From Acidicapsa dinghuensis (GTDB lineage Bacteria > Acidobacteriota > Terriglobia > Terriglobales > Acidobacteriaceae), in NCBI RefSeq assembly GCF_025685685.1, contig NZ_JAGSYH010000003.1, positions 372,001 to 436,000 on the forward strand: a DNA stretch of 64,000 nt, read 5' to 3'. The translations under genes were made by a program, and so were the position numbers. A model generated the notes under the pieces. That model did not search any database. It was not told where the DNA came from and saw only the letters and a list, made by a program, of their open reading frames with translations. This document shows positions 26,038 to 33,317 of this stretch, piece by piece; the stretch's first letter is position 1; every line of letters starts with the position of its first letter.

Positions 26038-26606
26038 CTACTCGTCCCAATCGGTTTCGACCGGAAGGCCTCGGCTGAGGCGCGCTTCGTTGACGACAGC
26101 TCGCAGAAATGAGGTTTTTCCTGCGATGTAGCGCGGCATGTCGTCATCGAATGCAACGCCAGATCCTGCTTCAAGGCTTCATACGCCCGGGTTACTTCGG
26201 GGTGCTGAATCAGCCAGTCGCGGAGCAACAGCTCGCTTTTGAGGGGCCACGTTGGGGCGACAACCAGATGGAGATGATAGGCCAGTTCGCCGTTATCCGC
26301 TTCCTTACGGAAGAAGCGGCGTTTGAAGAAACCGGCATCGATCTTGCGGTACCCGGCGGGTTGAATGAGGCTTCCCAGATCATCGGCCTTTTCCAACGAG
26401 ATGACTGGAGCCATCATGTCGATGATGGGCTTAGCGCTTAGTCCAGGAATGGCCGTACTGCCGTAATGCTCAAGCTGATCTGCAATTTCACCAAGCATTG
26501 GCCGCAAGCGCTCGCGTTCGCTGGAGAAGCAAGCAGGCCAAGAGGCATTCGGCAGTGAGAGAGAAACACGGCCGAGCGCGAGACGAGTCTGTTCCGGAAA
26601 CTGCAT
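26038..26606 (-). pseudogene. GrpB/UPF0157-family protein, frameshifted near its 3' end
   Basis: The frame from ATG 26606 encodes a GrpB-type protein (nucleotidyltransferase-like fold): HYGSTAIPGLSAKPIIDMM is the family hallmark, followed by FFKRRFFRK and YHLHLVV. After ALKQDLAL (about 26151) the frame runs into a tail without family similarity and would end at 26004. In the frame shifted by -1 the expected C-terminus reads on at once, FDDDMPRYIAGKTSFLRAVV, and stops at TAG 26038. One base therefore appears to be missing around 26150-26165; no slippery heptamer is seen. It may be a genuine inactivating deletion or a sequencing error. GrpB proteins have no firm cellular role. Confidence 0.8.
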
Positions 26607-26700
26607 CCCGTTTTGTTTAGGCAGGGCTCCTGTGGCATCAAAAATTGGGTTCTCTGGATATTCCTGTCACTGCGTGGAGATGAGAGTTCGTCCAAAACGA

Positions 26701-26720
26701 TATACTCCGGTTGACCGGAG
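26701..26720 (+). promoter_or_regulatory. Promoter with palindrome upstream of the 26744 gene
   Basis: A TATACT -10-like hexamer (26701-26706) overlaps the palindrome CTCCGGT-TG-ACCGGAG (26705-26720), which has perfect 7-bp arms and covers the expected start of transcription 24 bases before the ATG. No good -35 is visible. A repressor site is plausible; the hairpin could also act in the 5' leader. Confidence 0.45.
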
Positions 26721-26743
26721 ATCCAAGGACAGGAGTCTCACTG

Positions 26744-27478
26744 ATGAATTTTCACAACTACCGACGTATTCCGAGCGCTGCGCTTGTTCTGCTTGCTACC
26801 GCTGCAACGGGCCTCTGGACAGTCAACGCTGTTGCGCAGGCTGCATCTGGCAACGACACTGCTGCCTCCTGCGGGCAGATGCCGCAGGGGAGCGTTCCGA
26901 CCAATCAGACCATCATTGCGAAGTCCCTCGGAATGGACTCGGGACATTTGAAGCCTGGGAAAGAAATATGGTTCAAAAATGCCAAAGCCGTGGCCTACCC
27001 CGGATGCACGATCGAAGTGGATGGCATCATCTATGCCAAAGTTGTGTCGGTTAATTCGACCAAGGACGGATCCGAGTTTTCGCTGGATTTTGGCCATGCC
27101 GACTGCGCAGGCGGCCATGATAAGCAGCCTTTTAAGATGCGGCTGATCAGTTTAATGGCGCCGGAGGGCGAAGGGAAGAAGTCGCACAACGACACCCCCT
27201 CGGAAGTGAGTAGCAGGGGTGGCCCACCAATGGGCGGAGGTAGTGCTGGTGGCGGCGCACCCCAATCGCATCAGTCGAACAGCGGTGCAGCAGATACGAC
27301 TTCAAGTACGGGCAGTGAACCTAATACGATTCAGCCAGGATCCGTAGTTGGCATTCCAGCCACGAAGCTGGAACCGATGGGCGGTACGGGATGCAGCGAT
27401 CGCATCACCAGCACCAACAGCAAGATCAAGCTTCAACCAGACTCGCAATTTGTTCTTGTTGTAACGGATACCAAATAG
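26744..27478 (+). CDS. Exported protein of unknown function with low-complexity linker
   Basis: The protein has 244 residues with an N-terminal signal peptide (NYRRIPSAALVLLATAATGLW to about AVAQA). A first domain (residues about 35-145) begins with CGQMPQGSVPTNQTIIAKSL and contains KEIWFKNAKAVAYPGC and a Cys-bearing FGHADCAGG. A Gly/Ser-rich linker (GGPPMGGGSAGGGAPQS) follows. A C-terminal segment with IPATKLEPMGGTGCSDRI and ends in DSQFVLVVTDTK. The four cysteines could pair in the periplasm. I do not recognise the family; similar exported proteins occur in Acidobacteria. AGGAG precedes the ATG at 26744. It is oriented against the trp genes that flank it. Confidence 0.75.
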   Translation: MNFHNYRRIPSAALVLLATAATGLWTVNAVAQAASGNDTAASCGQMPQGSVPTNQTIIAKSLGMDSGHLKPGKEIWFKNAKAVAYPGCTIEVDGIIYAKVVSVNSTKDGSEFSLDFGHADCAGGHDKQPFKMRLISLMAPEGEGKKSHNDTPSEVSSRGGPPMGGGSAGGGAPQSHQSNSGAADTTSSTGSEPNTIQPGSVVGIPATKLEPMGGTGCSDRITSTNSKIKLQPDSQFVLVVTDTK

Positions 27479-27505
27479 ACTGCATTCGGGTCTTTTCTCG
27501 TCAAA

Positions 27506-28210
27506 CTAAGGGGCTCGCCGCTCAGGCTGAGCCCCTCCCCATCGGCTTTTGAGTTCGGCATATGCGGAACGAGCATTTGCAATGAAGGCACGGACTTTCG
27601 TGGGGTCTTTGCGGCCGGGTGTTGCCTCTACTCCGCTGGCAACATCGACGCCCCAGGGCTCGAGCACGGCGATGGCCTGGGCCACGTTTTCGGGTTTGAG
27701 GCCGCCGGCGGCGATCAGTTTCAGTGCGTTGGCAGGAGTAAAGAGAGTGGCTTTGGCTGCTTGCCAATCGTAGGAAATACCGGTGCCACCAACGGCGCCT
27801 GCCGTTCGTGAATCTATCAGCACGCCGTTGATTGTTCTATCGTTTGCGGCGGCGCTAAGTTGCGCTTCTGCTTCGCTGCCGAAGTGAATCACACGCAGAA
27901 TCCGTAAACTCGACCCGAATCTCTGGCGCAAGCGCGATGCAAGGTCACTTGTCGCATCGGAGTGAAGCTGGACTCCGGTGAGGCCGCAGGATTCAACGAT
28001 GCTGAAAATGGTTGTGAAGTCAGGATCGACGAAGACGCCTATCTTTTCAACAGATGCCGGTAGATTGGGCGCGATTGCCGCAACCTGATCCTTCGTCACC
28101 TGCCTGGGGCTGGGGGCGAAGACGAAGCCGACTGCGTCAGCTCCTGCATCTACAGCCAGTTGCGCATCGGCCAGCGTGGTGTTGCCGCAGATTTTTACCC
28201 ACAGGCTCAT
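27506..28210 (-). CDS. trpF: Phosphoribosylanthranilate isomerase
   Basis: TrpF isomerises phosphoribosylanthranilate to CdRP in tryptophan synthesis. It has 234 residues with a (beta/alpha)8 barrel. The catalytic Cys is in WVKICGNTTLADAQ (about residue 8), GFVFAPSPRQVT follows, GVQLHSD holds the ligand His, the catalytic Asp is in VLIDSR, and the phosphate-binding end is LIAAGGLKPENV plus GVDVASGVEATPGRKDP. Its ATG overlaps the trpC stop by four bases, so they are translationally coupled. The C-terminal tail (RWGGAQPERRAP) is extended and includes a GC-rich inverted repeat that may act as terminator. Confidence 0.95.
   Translation of the reverse strand: MSLWVKICGNTTLADAQLAVDAGADAVGFVFAPSPRQVTKDQVAAIAPNLPASVEKIGVFVDPDFTTIFSIVESCGLTGVQLHSDATSDLASRLRQRFGSSLRILRVIHFGSEAEAQLSAAANDRTINGVLIDSRTAGAVGGTGISYDWQAAKATLFTPANALKLIAAGGLKPENVAQAIAVLEPWGVDVASGVEATPGRKDPTKVRAFIANARSAYAELKSRWGGAQPERRAP
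27509..27536 (-). terminator. Possible terminator at the trpF 3' end
   Basis: AGGGGCTC (27509-27516) and GAGCCCCT (27529-27536) form an 8-bp stem inside the last trpF codons; on the minus strand TTAGTTTG follows. The T-run is poor. It lies between convergent trpF and the 26744 gene and could serve either strand. Confidence 0.45.
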
Positions 28211-29037
28211 TGCGCGGACTCATGCAGTACTGGGATGGAACTCACTGCCTCGGCTAACAGAGTGCTCAGAGCCGCGCCGGGATCGGGTTGGCGCATGAGG
28301 CTTTCGCCGATGAGGAAGGCGTCAAATCCAGCCTCCCGGAGACGGACCATATCGGCTGCGGTAGCAATACCGCTCTCGGCTACGCGAACTACGTCTGCAG
28401 GGATGCGAACGGCCAATTCCAGAGAAGTTTCGAGACGAACAGCAAAGGTCTTCAGGTTGCGATTGTTGACACCGATGGCATCGGGCGCTTCATCAAGTGC
28501 GAGTACGCGATCAAGCTCTTCGCCCGTATGCACCTCGATCAACACATCGAGATCAATGGCGTGCGCTGTGTGCGTGAAACGGTGCATCTCTTCACTGGTC
28601 AGCGCAGCGGCGATGAGCAGGATCGCGTCGCCGCGATGCGCGCGGGCTTCTACGATCTGGTACTCGTCTATCGTGAAATCCTTGCGCAGGCAAGGGATGG
28701 CGACTGCCGCTGAGGCCAGTTCGAGATTGCGCAGGCTGCCCTGAAAGTAAGGCTCGTCAGTGAGAACGGACAGTGCTGCAGCGCCGCTTGTTTCGTACTG
28801 GCGGGCCAGATGCTCCACATTGAAATCTGCGCGAATCAGGCCTTTGGAAGGCGACGCTTTCTTGAGCTCCGCGATAACGGCGGGGCCGCAGGCAGAGCGG
28901 ACAGATAGTGCGTTGGCCCATCCGCGTGGGCGGTGAAGGGCAGCTCTGCGCTCGAGTTCGCTGACTGGGACCCGGGCTTTATTCGCAGCTACCGTCTCGC
29001 GGGTGGTGGCAACGATTTTGTTGAGATGGGTGGACAT
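28207..29037 (-). CDS. trpC: Indole-3-glycerol phosphate synthase
   Basis: TrpC closes the indole ring from CdRP. It has 276 residues. Signatures are VIAELKKASPSKGLI (catalytic Lys and substrate phosphate contact), YETSGAAALSVLTDEPYFQGS, IPCLRKDFTIDEYQI (catalytic Lys), DAILLIAAAL, IGVNNRNLKTF and VAESGIATAADM, all in the usual barrel order. It is the first of the four trp genes in the window and begins 94 bases downstream of the tRNA-Leu gene. No leader peptide rich in Trp codons is visible in that short gap, so attenuation is not supported. Confidence 0.97.
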   Translation of the reverse strand: MSTHLNKIVATTRETVAANKARVPVSELERRAALHRPRGWANALSVRSACGPAVIAELKKASPSKGLIRADFNVEHLARQYETSGAAALSVLTDEPYFQGSLRNLELASAAVAIPCLRKDFTIDEYQIVEARAHRGDAILLIAAALTSEEMHRFTHTAHAIDLDVLIEVHTGEELDRVLALDEAPDAIGVNNRNLKTFAVRLETSLELAVRIPADVVRVAESGIATAADMVRLREAGFDAFLIGESLMRQPDPGAALSTLLAEAVSSIPVLHESAQ

Positions 29038-29096
29038 TGCAGGTTCCAGTATAGATTCGTGAGCGAATTGCGAGATTCAGGTCCAGAGACGACGAA

Positions 29097-29114
29097 GCCC
29101 CGGAAGTCCGGGGC
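29097..29114 (-). terminator. Hairpin downstream of tRNA-Leu
   Basis: GCCCCGG (29097-29103) and CCGGGGC (29108-29114) pair with a 4-base loop, 18 bases after the tRNA 3' end on the minus strand and followed by TTCGTCGTC. It could terminate the tRNA transcript before trpC, or only protect the 3' end. Confidence 0.5.
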
Positions 29115-29131
29115 GAAGATCGCGTTATTTT

Positions 29132-29218
29132 TGGTGCCGAAGAGAGGACTTGAACCTCCACACCCTTGCGAGTACATGGACCTGAACCATGCGCGTCTGC
29201 CAATTCCGCCACTTCGGC
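29132..29218 (-). tRNA. tRNA-Leu (anticodon CAG)
   Basis: The minus strand reads GCCGAAG at the 5' end and CTTCGGC-A-CCA at the 3' end, a complete 7-bp acceptor stem with encoded CCA. The anticodon arm CATGG-TTCAGGT-CCATG places CAG at 29182-29184 (reads CUG). A long variable arm with GCAAGGGTG and the T arm GGAGG-TTCAAGT-CCTCT complete a class II leucine tRNA of 87 nucleotides. It lies upstream of trpC. Confidence 0.96.
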
Positions 29219-29261
29219 ACGGGCCTTGCATCCAGTAAATACCGGACAGGCAGTAATTTCG

Positions 29262-29290
29262 AGTGTCGCAAATGCGCCTCGGGGTGTCAA
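29262..29290 (-). promoter_or_regulatory. Promoter candidate for tRNA-Leu
   Basis: On the minus strand TTGACA (29290-29285) is separated by 17 bases from GACACT (29267-29262), a consensus -35 with a weak -10. Transcription would start near 29255, about 37 bases before the mature tRNA 5' end. Confidence 0.45.
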
Positions 29291-29361
29291 GAATGACCGA
29301 GGATGACGACTCCGGCGGTTTGAATCCAATGAGCAGAGAGGCTAGTATGCGTTACGTCCGG

Positions 29362-29682
29362 TTATCCGAAGTCCGGCCGGGCTGGATGGTCCACGACAAT
29401 AAGACGCCCGTCGGTCAGAGCTTTGACGGAATGCAGGATGTTCGCGGGCACAATGGCGACGATGCCGGGCTTCGCAATCTCTGTTTTTCCATCGATGGTT
29501 AGTTCAAGTTCACCCTCGATCACTTCATACACCTCTTCCTCTGGGTGGAAGTGCTCGTGAATCTTGGAACCTGCCACGAACTCGTAGTGTGCGAGCGTCA
29601 TGCTGGACGAGTGAACATAACGCCCCTTCCATCCCGGTAACCGTTCGACGACCTTGAGTCCATCGATATTTACAAAGGGCAT
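29362..29682 (-). CDS. Cupin-domain protein
   Basis: This 106-residue single-domain cupin has its first motif visible as HEHFHPEEEVYEVIEGELEL (two or three His and a Glu that bind metal) and the second as PANILHSVKAL with one His. There is no signal peptide. Small cupins of this kind serve as isomerases, dioxygenases or sugar-binding proteins, and the sequence does not discriminate. The ATG is preceded by GGGAGC. It stands alone between the tRNA region and a divergent ArsR gene; no link to either is evident. Confidence 0.88.
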   Translation of the reverse strand: MPFVNIDGLKVVERLPGWKGRYVHSSSMTLAHYEFVAGSKIHEHFHPEEEVYEVIEGELELTIDGKTEIAKPGIVAIVPANILHSVKALTDGRLIVVDHPARPDFG

Positions 29683-29842
29683 GAGAGCTCCCTACCGTCA
29701 GCGCTGTCCGCGGTACATTCTAGCCCACTTCAACAGGAGCCGACTGCGCCGACTCTGCAACTCGGTTAAGGCCTGACATTGCCGCCGGCTTCCTGCTTTT
29801 GCGATCGTCAAAAATCCTCAAAAACTTCTTGACCGCACTTAT

Positions 29843-29877
29843 GGTAAGTATTAATTTACGGTAAGTGAATTCTTACC
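29843..29877. promoter_or_regulatory. Operator candidate overlapping the ArsR gene start
   Basis: GGTAAG-TGAATT-CTTACC (29860-29877) is a perfect inverted repeat that includes the GTG start at 29865. GGTAAGT occurs again at 29843-29849, 17 bases upstream in direct orientation. This arrangement fits autorepression by the encoded ArsR protein. Confidence 0.6.
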
Positions 29878-30170
29878 AACAGTTCGCGCTAGATGCACTT
29901 GGCGATAGCACCAGGCGCGCGATCGTTGACCGGCTACTGCGGGGACCGGTTTCCGTTGGCAAGCTTGCAGAGGAGTTCCCGATCAGCCGGCCGGCTATCA
30001 GCCAGCACTTGCGCCTGCTCAAGGAAGCTAGGCTCGTCATCGACGAGGCGCAGGGAACGCGCCGGGTGTATCGACTCAATCCCGAGGGATTCGAGACGTT
30101 GCGCAGTTATTTTGATCAGTTCTGGATCATGGCGTTAACCGCATTCAAAGAGAAAGTCGAGGAGCAATAA
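29865..30170 (+). CDS. ArsR-family regulator of an SRPBCC operon
   Basis: This 101-residue winged-helix regulator has the core FALDALGDSTRRAIVDRLLRG, recognition helix FPISRPAISQHLRLLKEARLV and wing DEAQGTRRVYRLNPEG. It lacks a metal-binding cysteine motif, as is common in the ArsR group paired with AHSA1/SRPBCC genes. The start is GTG within a perfect inverted repeat (29860-29877), so binding should block its own transcription or translation. An SRPBCC gene follows three bases after the stop and a small membrane protein gene follows that. Confidence 0.9.
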   Translation: MNSYQQFALDALGDSTRRAIVDRLLRGPVSVGKLAEEFPISRPAISQHLRLLKEARLVIDEAQGTRRVYRLNPEGFETLRSYFDQFWIMALTAFKEKVEEQ

Positions 30171-30173
30171 CTC

Positions 30174-30653
30174 ATGTCGATAACCGCGACCGAAGTGCCA
30201 CCACTCCGCAAACACATTTGCGTTCGCGCAAGTACCGCCCGGGCTTTCAAGGTCTTTACCGAAGGCATCGACACCTGGTGGCCAAAGACTCATCACATTG
30301 GCCCCTCGGCGCCAGTGCGAGGCGCGATCGAGCCTGGTGTGGGAGGCCGTTGTTACACAGAGCATACCGACGGGTCGCTGGCACAGTGGGGTCAGGTACT
30401 GGAGTGGGAACCGCCGCATCGTTTTGTCCTTGCCTGGATGGTGACGACAGATTGGAAGCCGGAGCCGGATCTAGGCAAGGCAAGCGAAGTTGAGGTGCGG
30501 TTTACGCAGTCTCCAGATGGAACCACGCTGGTGGAGCTTGAGCATCGCTGCTTTGAACGGCACGGAGAGGCTGGAGCGCTCATGCGGCAGCATGTGGAGG
30601 GCTGGACCAGTCTGCTGGAGCTGTTCAGAACCGAGTTGGATCGCGAAGGTTAA
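30174..30653 (+). CDS. SRPBCC (AHSA1-like) domain protein
   Basis: This is a 159-residue START/Bet v1-like protein of the AHSA1 group: VRASTARAFKVFTEGIDTWWPKTH, then EPGVGGRCYTEHTDGSLAQWGQVLEWEPPHRFVLAW, a V-R-F-T-Q strand and VELEHRCFERHG near the end. A cavity for a hydrophobic ligand is expected from the fold. It follows the ArsR gene by three bases and is presumably de-repressed with it. No enzyme activity is indicated. ArsR-SRPBCC pairs are a recurrent module in Acidobacteria and Actinobacteria; a second pair occurs at 35904-37230. Confidence 0.88.
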   Translation: MSITATEVPPLRKHICVRASTARAFKVFTEGIDTWWPKTHHIGPSAPVRGAIEPGVGGRCYTEHTDGSLAQWGQVLEWEPPHRFVLAWMVTTDWKPEPDLGKASEVEVRFTQSPDGTTLVELEHRCFERHGEAGALMRQHVEGWTSLLELFRTELDREG

Positions 30654-30702
30654 AGGGCATTTCGCCTCGATTGCCGCCGGTATCGCACAAAGGAGAAAGA
30701 GC

Positions 30703-31086
30703 ATGTTGAAAAGGGTTGATTGCGTCTTTGGAGCGCTGCTCGTGCTGGCGAGTCTTGGCCACACCTTTGGAACACTCAAGTTGCTGCCGGCGTGGAGCGG
30801 CATGTGGGTGTGGTCATTGGGTGCGGCACTTGCCGGCTTGCTGCTGGGAGCGCTCAACATTGTTCGCGCAAGCCGCTCCAGCGATACGACCATCGCTGTG
30901 CTGACAACCGTGGGAACGGTCTGCTGGATTCTGGTAGTGCTGGCCTTTGGCAGGACTATCGGCAACCTGTTCGATCCCCGCGTGGTGGGACACGTGGCGA
31001 TTTCGAGTGTGCTGGTGATCTTTGGGGTGCTTACTCTTGCGCGCGCCGCCGGAAGCGCGGCGGAAGCAGTTGTGGCGCGATCCTGA
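30703..31086 (+). CDS. Small integral membrane protein
   Basis: The protein has 127 residues with four hydrophobic helices (VDCVFGALLVLASLGHTFG; WVWSLGAALAGLLLGALNIV; IAVLTTVGTVCWILVVLAFG; HVAISSVLVIFGVLTLA). I do not recognise a characterised family. AGGAG is placed eight bases before the ATG at 30703; the upstream open frame is not coding, because it overlaps the SRPBCC gene. It lies 49 bases after the SRPBCC gene, so it is probably the third gene of the same operon. Confidence 0.8.
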   Translation: MLKRVDCVFGALLVLASLGHTFGTLKLLPAWSGMWVWSLGAALAGLLLGALNIVRASRSSDTTIAVLTTVGTVCWILVVLAFGRTIGNLFDPRVVGHVAISSVLVIFGVLTLARAAGSAAEAVVARS

Positions 31087-31093
31087 TGATCAT

Positions 31094-31498
31094 TTAATGC
31101 CCGGCAAGACTGTAGCACAGGACCGCCAGGACGATAGCCGAGATAACCACATACAAATAGTCGCGCTCGGCAAGGAACGCGATCACCGAGAAGACCACCC
31201 GGGCGATAGGCGTGGCGATCAACATCAACAGGCCTAACTGGATGATGGCGAGAGGATGGAAGTGAATAGCCCCGCGAAAGATACCGCCAAAGGTATTCAA
31301 TCCATTAGGAGCTCCGTGAAAACTACTGTAGTCAACCGGGCGGTTACCCTGCTGGCTCAGATATAGAAGTGCCCCGATAAGCACCACAACGGCAGAGCTT
31401 AAAACACCGACTTGCAGCAGCATGCCGATTTTTGCGTCGAGCACGGAGTCATCTGTTCCTTGTGGAGCATTGCTCACAGGAGTCTGCGTGTCGGCCAT
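31094..31498 (-). CDS. DUF1634-family membrane protein
   Basis: The protein has 134 residues with three transmembrane helices (VGVLSSAVVVLIGALLYL; FHPLAIIQLGLLMLIATPIARVVFSVIAFL; YLYVVISAIVLAVLCYSL). The core RPVDYSSFHGAPNGLNTFGGIFRGA is typical of DUF1634. In many genomes DUF1634 follows a TauE/SafE-type transporter gene, and here the two are separated by a single base, so it is probably a partner of that transporter. The mechanism is unknown. Confidence 0.85.
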   Translation of the reverse strand: MADTQTPVSNAPQGTDDSVLDAKIGMLLQVGVLSSAVVVLIGALLYLSQQGNRPVDYSSFHGAPNGLNTFGGIFRGAIHFHPLAIIQLGLLMLIATPIARVVFSVIAFLAERDYLYVVISAIVLAVLCYSLAGH

Positions 31499-31499
31499 C

Positions 31500-32333
31500 T
31501 TACAGCCTCCCCGTGATGCCGTTGAAGATCATCTCAAAGCCGAGCGTGGCGATGACCAGGGCAAAGACGATTCGGACTACTTTCGTGCGGGCGCGAACCA
31601 GGAACCTGGCACCGATGAGCGATCCGATGAGAACGCCGAGGGTCACAGGAAAGTCGAGCGCGGGATGAATATAGCCGCGGCTGAGATAAATTCCCGCGCT
31701 TGCTGCCGCTGTGACGCCAATCATAAAGTTGCTGGTGGTGGTTGAGACCTTGAAAGGAATTGACATTGCCTCATCCATTGCCAGCACTTTGACTGCGCCG
31801 GAACCAATACCAAGCAGACCTGAAAGCGTGCCAGCGCCAAACATCAGCCCAAAGCCCAGAGGCACTCGCTGTACTGTGTAAGACTGCTTTTTTCCTGCGG
31901 CGGGGTAACTGCCGTCGAGCTTGAGCAATGCAGCAAGCTTATTGGGCTCCGCGTGTGGATTGTCTATCTTCTTGCGCCAGGATGCTGCAGCGGAGAACAG
32001 CAATACAGCTCCAAAAACGATAGCAAGCGCATGTGTCGGAGTGGATGTGGCAAGGAATGCGCCTACGATCGCTCCGGCAGTTGTTGCAATCTCAAGAAAC
32101 ATGCCGACGCGGATGTTGGAGAAGCCTTCGCGCACGTAGGCTGCAGCTGCACCGGAAGAAGTCGCGATTACCGAGACTAGCGAGGCACCGATGGCGTAGT
32201 GAATATCGACTTTGAAGACGAGCGCCAGCAGCGGGACAATGACTACGCCGCCGCCAAGCCCGGTGAGTGCGCCAAGAAAACCTGCCAGCATGGATGCGGC
32301 GCCTATGAGTGCTGAGAACTCTATCGCATTCAT
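31500..32333 (-). CDS. TSUP-family (TauE/SafE) anion transporter
   Basis: This is a 277-residue membrane protein with about eight helices. The family repeat is visible twice: FLGALTGLGGGVVIVPLL near the N-terminus and GLLGIGSGAVKVLAMD in the middle, each beginning a half of the transporter. TSUP proteins export sulfite, sulfolactate or other organosulfur anions; the substrate cannot be assigned. It is co-transcribed with the DUF1634 gene one base downstream. The ATG follows the region with no strong ribosome binding site; a later Met at residue 15 is possible. Confidence 0.88.
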   Translation of the reverse strand: MNAIEFSALIGAASMLAGFLGALTGLGGGVVIVPLLALVFKVDIHYAIGASLVSVIATSSGAAAAYVREGFSNIRVGMFLEIATTAGAIVGAFLATSTPTHALAIVFGAVLLFSAAASWRKKIDNPHAEPNKLAALLKLDGSYPAAGKKQSYTVQRVPLGFGLMFGAGTLSGLLGIGSGAVKVLAMDEAMSIPFKVSTTTSNFMIGVTAAASAGIYLSRGYIHPALDFPVTLGVLIGSLIGARFLVRARTKVVRIVFALVIATLGFEMIFNGITGRL

Positions 32334-32464
32334 CGTCGATTGCTCCGTGCGAACTCTTTCTCAGCCCAGGCAGGCCCGAAGCTTATGCAGGAAAATACAG
32401 CAACGACGGTATCAGATGAAAGCAGCGCGGAACAGAAAAATGTCCGCGCTGCTCCCCGCGAGAA

Positions 32465-32896
32465 TTAGACCAGCTTGGCGTCGAGCGTGATCTCGGTGTT
32501 ATTGGCGAAAAGCTTCGAGATGGGGCAGCCGGCCTTGGCGCCAGCAGCGGCGGTGTCGAATGCTTCCTTGGTGGCTCCGGGTACGTCGGCGGTGGTGGTG
32601 AGGGCGATCTTGGTGACGGCGAAGCCGCCATCGACCTTGGCCAGCGTTACGGCGGCATGGGTCTCGATCTTGTTAGGGGTGAAACCTGCGCCGCCGAGCT
32701 GCGCGCCGAGCGCCATCGAGAAGCAGCTCGCGTGAGCCGCTGCGATCAGCTCCTCAGGGGTGGTGCCTGCATCGGAACCCTCAAAACGGGTCGCAAAGGA
32801 GTAGTTCGCATCCTTCAGCACGCCGGTTGCGGTGCTGATGGTGCCCTTGCCCTCCTTAAGGGAACCTGTCCAAACTGCACTTGCCTTGCTCGCCAT
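32465..32896 (-). CDS. OsmC/Ohr-family peroxiredoxin
   Basis: This 143-residue thiol peroxidase opens with SAVWTGSLKEGKGTISTATGVL. The conserved catalytic cysteine is in AAAHASCFSMALG, and the second cysteine is in AAGAKAGCPISKLF, spaced as in OsmC. TTPEELIAAAHASC is the strongest family match and points to OsmC rather than Ohr. It reduces organic or fatty-acid hydroperoxides. The ATG is preceded by AGGAGC. It is divergent from the small zinc-binding protein at 33103 with about 200 bases between them; no regulator is adjacent. Confidence 0.93.
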   Translation of the reverse strand: MASKASAVWTGSLKEGKGTISTATGVLKDANYSFATRFEGSDAGTTPEELIAAAHASCFSMALGAQLGGAGFTPNKIETHAAVTLAKVDGGFAVTKIALTTTADVPGATKEAFDTAAAGAKAGCPISKLFANNTEITLDAKLV

Positions 32897-33102
32897 AATT
32901 GCTCCTTGCCCATCCAGGGCGGTCTGGTAATTACGCTCAAGTATGTCCGGCGGCCGTGGGGAACCCGGCGTCGCCGTCCCGGAATCAATTGCTAAACGGA
33001 ATGCGAATCATTAAAACGTTGATTCGATTGCGGAAAATCGTCGACCGAGGCTTCGTCAGTCGGATTGAAGCGCATGCCCACTTACCATGCTAATCTCTCG
33101 AT

Positions 33103-33300
33103 ATGCTTCCCGAGCGGCCACGTGCGTTGGATGCTGAATTTGCGGCAGGGTTTTCACCGAATCCTCATGCCGGCGCGCAATCGGTCGAGACCCATATACA
33201 GCAGATCTGCCCGAACTGCGGCGAGCGGCTGACTGGGCATCATTGCAAGCTGGTCTGCACGCAGTGCGGATATTACCTGAGCTGCTCTGATTTCTACTGA
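33103..33300 (+). CDS. Small zinc-ribbon-like protein
   Basis: The protein has 65 residues. The second half carries two Cys pairs and extra ligands: [30 protein letters not shown], with CPNC and CTQC spaced as a zinc ribbon and an additional His/Cys between. The first half is a short unstructured segment. No domain assignment is possible beyond a metal-binding knuckle; comparable proteins occur as short conserved hypotheticals in Acidobacteria. The gene ends 18 bases from the convergent mutY. Confidence 0.75.
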   Translation: MLPERPRALDAEFAAGFSPNPHAGAQSVETHIQQICPNCGERLTGHHCKLVCTQCGYYLSCSDFY

Positions 33301-33317
33301 TATATTTCGGACCCGAT

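Noticed and set aside
24811-26112. Long plus-strand open frame opposite trpB and part of grpB
   Set aside because: TrpB motifs are intact on the minus strand; the antisense product is low in recognisable sequence.
29038-29131. trp leader peptide and attenuator before trpC
   Set aside because: No short frame with tandem Trp codons or alternating stems is visible; the only hairpin is next to the tRNA.
28979-29329. Minus-strand open frames over the tRNA-Leu gene
   Set aside because: The same bases form a full class II tRNA cloverleaf; translated frames across tRNA genes are a common artefact.
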